NCBI GenBank assembly: GCA_050084985.1
Contig: JBITNC010000001.1
Span: forward strand, 91,264,001 to 91,328,000
Source: Nageia nagi
Lineage: Eukaryota > Pinophyta
Length of the DNA: 64,000 nucleotides
Reading direction: 5' to 3'
In this document: positions 58,580-64,000 of the stretch, in pieces
Layout of the letters: each line of letters opens with the position of its first letter
Position numbering within the stretch: position 1 is the first letter of the stretch
Notes under the pieces: model-generated
What the model saw: only the letters and a program-made list of their open reading frames with translations
The model's database searches: none
What the model was told of the DNA's origin: nothing
Translations under genes and position numbers: made by a program

Positions 58580-61000
58580 TCAAAGATGAGCCAACTTGTT
58601 CATACCTAATTTCTTTCAAAAGATGCCTTATACAATTGGTTTCTTAGGCTACAATAAACATGGCATGGTATTCAGCTTCTATGGTGGAAAGAGAAATAGT
58701 AGGCTACTTCTAAAAATCCCAAGAGATAGAACCTAAACTAATGCTAAAAACATACATAGAGATTGATTTCCTATCATCTTTATCTCTCCCATAGTTATAA
58801 TTTGAGAATCCAGAAATCATAAATGAGGGCAACTTAAAAATACTTGAGAGTAAGATCTTTAGTCCTTGCAACATACCTTAAGATTTTTTTAACAACATTG
58901 AGGTGCTCAACATATGGTTTCTGCATAAATCATGCCATTAGATTCACTACAAAGGCAATATCTAGCTTGGATATAGTTAAATACAAAATACTACTAATTA
59001 ATTACCTGTAAGCTGTGGCATCAGCTAATTGAGAGTTGAAGCTCAGAGAAATAGTGATTTCAAGAGAAACTAGGATCATAGCATATATCTACACTCCTCC
59101 ATTGCAAACTTCTACAAGATGTCTGATATATACTTAGATTGATTGAGATAAGTACAATTCTTGTATTGATACACTTGCATTCTAAGATAGTAGTGCAAGA
59201 GACCAAGATCAATAATTTCAAATATTACCTTAAGTGTGGATATGCAATCTTGAATGATTTGATCATTATTCTCAGTTATCAGAAGATTATCCACATAAAA
59301 GAGAATCAAGATCACATCTTTTCCTTGATTGAGCACATATAGATTGAAGTCAAAAAAACACTTGAATAATCAAAACCACTTCTTTAGCTTGAACATAAAG
59401 AACTCTTTACCTTCCATAATGAACCCTTTTAGTTGATACATGAAGATTTTCATATCTAAGTCACCATTGAGAAATGCACTCTTGATGTCAAGTTGAAAAA
59501 CTTTCCATCTTTGAGCTATAGAAAGAGCAATGATAATTCTTATAGTAGGCATCTTTGCTATAAGAGCAAAGGTTCTCTCATAATCTATATCATATTTTTG
59601 AGCAAAACCTTTGGCTATTAACCTTGCCTTGTATTTCTCAATATCTCCAACTGAATTGAACTTGACCTTATATATCCACTTATTGCCAATCACATTCTTC
59701 TCATTGGGATAAGGAACCAAGTCCCAAATTTCATTTTTCATAAGCACCTCATACTTCACTTTTGTGGCTTCCATCTAGCACTCATGCTTAGAAGCTTCTT
59801 TGAAGGTTGAGGGCTCATGCTTGTTGTCAATCTTAGCAAATAAGGATTTATTCAAGGTCATGCTCCTTCTTATCCTTTATGTTGGAGAATTTTGTTCCTA
59901 AGTTATCTAGATTAATATCTAACTAGCTAGGTGCAACTAAAGAGTCATCTGGATTATCAATATCCTCATTAGAAGTAGATTCTTTAGGAAGTTCATTAAA
60001 ATTTACATCCCTTGAAAAAAATATAGCTTTGTAGGATGGAGAGTAGAGCTTGTAGCCTATTATGTTGATTATCATAACCCAAAAAGATGCACTTTTTAAC
60101 TCTTTTATCTAACTTTTTTTTTTTTTTCAAAAATAATGTAGGAGAATGCTTCATAACTAAACACCCTTAGGTGAGAAATGTTAGGTTTTATTCCGAACCA
60201 TGCCTCAAAAGGAGTTTTACCTTGAACAATTTTATGGGATACCTATTTAAGGTGTAAATAGCAGTGCTCATAGCTTCATCCTATAAGAAATTAGAAAGAT
60301 TATCCAACATGTATCTAGCCATTTTCATAATTATTTTGTTTTTTTTTTCGATAACATCATTTTATTAAGGAGTGTAAGGAATCATAAATTACCTTTTGAT
60401 TATATACTTAGCACAATAGTTATTGAACTCATTGCTATTATATTCTCCTCCATTATTTGATCTCAACATCTTGATTTTAAGGTTAGTTTGATTTTTAACA
60501 AAAGCCTTAAAATTTTTAAAACTCCCAAAGGTTTGATCTTTGTACTTAAGTAGATACCCAAAGGTCATCCTATTAAATTTATTAATGAAGGTCAAGATGT
60601 AATATGCTTTTATAAGCAACTTAATCTAAAATAGACCCATAAAATTTGAATGCACAAGTTGAAGAGGTTGAGATGTTCTTGTTACCCTATCTTTTCCAAA
60701 TTTTTATCTATGCATCTTGTCAAGAATGCATTTCTCGCATAGACCAATGAAGGAGAAATTGAAGGTAAACCTTCTACAAGTTTTTGATATTTATTATTTG
60801 AATACTCTTGTGGTTAAGGTGTCCTAAATGTTGGTGCCAAATATTGCCTCTAAAACACACACTTATATAAGACACATCTTTGATGGAACTTGATCCACAA
60901 TGTAGAGGTTATCTTTTATTGATCCTTTAACTAATGAGGTAAGTCCTTTCTTAATGCACTAGGATTAAGAGTCAAACTTAAAAATTATTATTTTTTAGCA
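58580..61000 (-). pseudogene. Element D pol (integrase, reverse transcriptase, RNase H N-part)
   Basis: Minus strand. An integrase core fragment lies at 60619-60389 (I-L-T-F-I-N-K-F-N-R-M-T-F and N-N-G-G-E-Y). Reverse transcriptase covers 59774-59370, with motif A L-D-I-K-S-A-F-L-N-G-D-L intact, then F-Y-V-D-N near 59290, where the second Asp of Y-V-D-D is Asn. The RNase H start runs to 58580. The frame is split by stops, and the catalytic Asp-to-Asn change alone would disable the polymerase. Confidence 0.7.
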
Positions 61001-62230
61001 ACTTGGATCATGAAGAGAAGGTTCATTCTAAGTTTAGGAACATAGAGCACATTTTCAATAACCTTCCTGTGAATCAACACACTTCCAATGCCTTGGACTT
61101 CAAGGGTAGAGTTATCACCTATCACAATCGCATCTTTTTTATACTTGTGAAAGTTTTCAAACTTTTCCTTTTCAAAGCATTGGTGATTAGTGCAACTAGA
61201 GTCAATTATCCAATCAAATAAAAAATAATGAAACATGGAGTAGAGCACCATAGCAAAACTAGCTTGAATATTCTTCTTTTCTTTGAAGTTCCTTACATAT
61301 CCATTACCTTTATTCATTTTCTCTCTCTTTTTTTTTATAGCAATCAACTTCTTTGTGACCTTGGATGCCACAATAGTTACAATTACCATCAAAATGTTTC
61401 TTAGGATATGGATTATTTATTTTGCCTTTTCCATCTCTTTGCTTGAAGTGATTGTTGTTGCTATTTTTCTTGCTGCTGCTGTTGTTATTCCTATTATTAT
61501 TGTTGTTGCCATTATTCTTGCTACTATTGTAGCCATTGCCTCTTTTCTCAAACCTTTTGAAGGAATAAGGATAGGATTTCTTTTGATATTTGAATTTTTT
61601 TTTGAAAGGAGTTTTTATTGCTTTAAGATCAACATTATTATCCTTAGGAGAAGAAATTAACACCTTTTTGTTAAGGGTTTCTTCATACTTCAAAAGGATC
61701 CTAAAAATTTTCTCAAGGGAGAAGACTTATTATTCATCATTAAGCCTTATTTTTATAATTATCATAAAGTTTCCAAACTTTGAAGAAAGGCTTTGAAGAA
61801 TGATGAAGACCATGAACTCATCATTGATCCAATTGCATCCACAAGCAACAAGTTGGGTCCCTAGGTTAATAATTTTGTTCAAGTAGTAAGCTGCATTTTC
61901 ATCTTCACCTTGACGAGATTGAAGCAACTTTTGAAGAATAGTAAACTTTTTAAAAAACTTTGAACTAAGATATATTTGCTTAAGATTATCCCAAGCTTCT
62001 TTTATCGAGGTTGAAGAGAAAATCATCAAGAGCACATCATCTAAAACTACATAAATGATAATGGAGATTGCCAACTCATTCTTCATGTTGTAAGCCTCTA
62101 GTGCCTTCTCATCAATAGGAGGTACAAGGTTCTCATTCAATATTTTCTAAAGCTTTGTTGCCTATAATTTAACTCTCATCCAGGTTTCCAAATACCAAAG
62201 TTGGAACTATCAAGAATGTGATTAGGTAAA
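60988..62230 (-). pseudogene. Element D gag and protease
   Basis: Minus strand. The UBN2-type Gag core (62140-61730) shows A-W-D-N-L-K-Q-I-Y and a Q-S-L-S-S-K-F segment. After a frame change an Asn/Lys-rich linker ends in a zinc knuckle C-N-Y-C-x4-H-x4-C (about 61380-61340, intact). In another frame the protease position reads W-I-I-D-S-S-C-T-N-H (about 61210), with Ser in place of Gly in D-S-G. A pre-integrase L-Y-V-P-K-L-R-M-N-L-L follows at about 61030. Confidence 0.7.
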
Positions 62231-62640
62231 AAAGATTATCCCATTTACTACATAAGAATGTGAAAAATAATAAACATATGGTTTAATAAAAAATATTACA
62301 TGTTACATTTAATTAATGAAGACATGCTTGATTTGATTCATAAGTACAAATATTTTACAAATCAAATATACATACCATGTACCTAAATACTTTTATTATC
62401 ACCAAGAATCATAGATGTAGAGTGACATTATTGAGGCTTGTTTTTTTGTCTAAAAAATTAAGCCTTCACCTAGATGCCTACACAAGAGGAACCTAAGCAT
62501 TACCAATCTTCATCTAGTTCACCTTGGTCAGTATTATACTCTCATAAGGAGAAGTACCTACTATTTTTCAAGGTTATGACATTTATTGGATTAGTAAAAT
62601 TATTAATCTTGATTAAATTTCAAGTTATCCTCTTAGGTTA

Positions 62641-64000
62641 TCAATATAATCCCTAAATAGACATGCAAACATGTGGTATCACTACACACATTCTTATCCA
62701 CCTATTGGAGTTATGTCTAGACCAACAAAAGATTTAAAAATAACTAAAAAGTACAAATTTTTACCATTTGGATCATCAAACTTAAAGGCTCCAATCTACC
62801 TATCTTCACTTCATGACTCCCCAAACAAGTCATGTTGCAAAATATACATGCAGATGTGTCCATTCTAGGGGTTTGCTGATATCAATGTTTACATTTTTGT
62901 TTGCATAAGAAAATAAATTAAAAAATGAAATATGAAGTAAAAAAGCATAAGTAAAATATCATCCATTCAAAAAATTTAAAACCTAAGTGTCTAATGGGTT
63001 TTGTTTACCAACCCCTAAAGGACATCATTACATCAATCCTAATTTTGCACAAGTCCATTCTTTCATAAGGAAGTAGATTGCATCATAAACATCTAAATTA
63101 AAATTTTTAATTCCTTAAGCATGCATCACCAAAAAATTAAGTTCTAAGCATGTATCATTATTTAAGTACTAAACATGCATAATTTAAGCATAAACATGCA
63201 TTAACTTTTAAGTAGTAAGTATTAATTTAAAATTTAAGCTTTAAGCATTAACTTAAAATTATGCATGCATTAAAATTTAAGTAAAAAATTCATACAATTT
63301 TTTTTTTTAACTTAAAAGTTGTACCCCTAAAGATAGCATACTTAGCTTAACTTAATACTTTATCCTTAAAAGTATTTTGCATGTTAAAAAAACATTCTAA
63401 CTATACATCCATTCTAATTTTAAGTAAATATAATATATTTTCCCTTAATAGCATTAAAGAAGTAAGACTTCCCCTTTTACTTAAAATTGATCTTAAGGCA
63501 ATAGTAAGTGCCAAGTTTATACTTTAAACATTTTTTCTAAAAAATTGCCATACTTACCAATTCTAAAAATCCTCCATTTTACTTAATAAAAGCTCATGGC
63601 ATTCCCCACCTTTTGCTTAAATTTTTTTTCTCAAAAAATTGAGTCATTATGAATCTTCACTTTATGCATTTAATAGGCTAGATGCAACCTACACTTTTCC
63701 TAAATACATTTAATTTTTACCCACTAGTTTAATGCTTTTATGCATTTTACTCCATGCATAGTAAGTCATGATGAGAAAAGTGGACTTGCTTCTAAGAAAG
63801 AAAAAAATAAATGCTCATCAACCACTTTAAGTTAAAAATAAATAATTTGTAAAAATACTTGCAAGAAGAATAAAAAATATCAATGAATCACTTAGGAAGG
63901 AGAAAGAAATAAAGGGGGGGCATTTAAGAGGTCACGTAAGACTTAGAGGCCAAAGGAGGGAATCACAATGAAGGGAGGTCATAGCATAGGTAAAAAAAAG
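62641..64000. other. AT-rich sequence, no gene recognised
   Basis: Presumably the leader or flank of element D, but no LTR terminus or primer site was found. From 63115 to 63280 a loose repetition of AAGCATGCATTAA-like words occurs at about 20-40-bp spacing. Homopurine and T runs are common. Confidence 0.45.

Larger units (their letters stand above)
49699..62640 (-). mobile_element. Copia element D (minus), interrupted by F; 5' LTR not found
   Basis: Same family as A and B. The 3' LTR is at 49699-50197, then the purine tract in reverse complement, the end of RNase H to 51157, insertion F, and then the rest of RNase H, reverse transcriptase, integrase, protease and gag up to about 62230. Homology to B's leader (near 23940-24016) continues to about 62550. 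I cannot find the 5' LTR before 64000, so D is truncated, has a long leader, or has a further insertion. Confidence 0.8.

Overview
The window reads as nuclear DNA of a large, repeat-rich seed-plant genome. The dense nesting of degenerate Copia, Gypsy and LINE elements, with one GC-richer host gene, suggests a gymnosperm such as a conifer; that assignment is inference. There are no bacterial-style operons, rRNA, tRNA or CRISPR arrays.

The only convincing host gene lies on the minus strand at 45387-47359. It encodes a polygalacturonase-1 beta-subunit-like BURP protein: a signal-peptide exon, a 165-bp GT-AG intron, and one long exon with about 20 FxxY repeats and a complete four-CH BURP motif. 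A single missing base at about 45655 breaks the frame just before the BURP cysteines. TATA and poly(A) signals are present.

Layout, left to right. 1-1836: 5' half of a minus-strand Gypsy element (LTR, PBS, gag). 2878-3491: end of a plus-strand Copia element (family 'ABD', member A). 3492-5560: LINE remnant. 6893-9935: two diverged direct copies of an unclassified repeat. 11320-42800: a LINE taken apart by a nest of insertions. First, E2 (12763-17084), a young short-LTR element with a long acidic ORF and no pol. Second, Copia B (18544-38757, minus). Third, inside B, a head-to-tail Copia array C (24017-38706, plus) built as LTR-internal-LTR-internal-LTR with a 7.1-kb period. LINE sequence resumes at 38763 and is followed by a second, truncated copy of its 5' part. 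42800-48850: host gene and its flanks. 48850-49698: LINE reverse-transcriptase fragment. 49699 to at least 62640: Copia D (minus). It is split at its RNase H by F (51163-58574), a 7.4-kb Gypsy element flanked by AGAAA target-site duplications. F has gag but no pol, and carries an intron-containing plant-mobile-domain (PMD) gene in antisense. 62640-64000: AT-rich DNA without recognisable genes.

The two most unusual objects are F and E2. F combines gag only, an antisense PMD gene, tandem arrays and a dispersed GGACC...GGTCC quasi-palindrome. E2 has LTRs 98% identical, no pol, and a roughly 500-codon open frame of unknown function. Most LTR elements whose flanks can be read sit inside LINE reverse-transcriptase coding sequence. 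All coordinates come from reading by eye; element ends marked by target duplications are exact, the others approximate.
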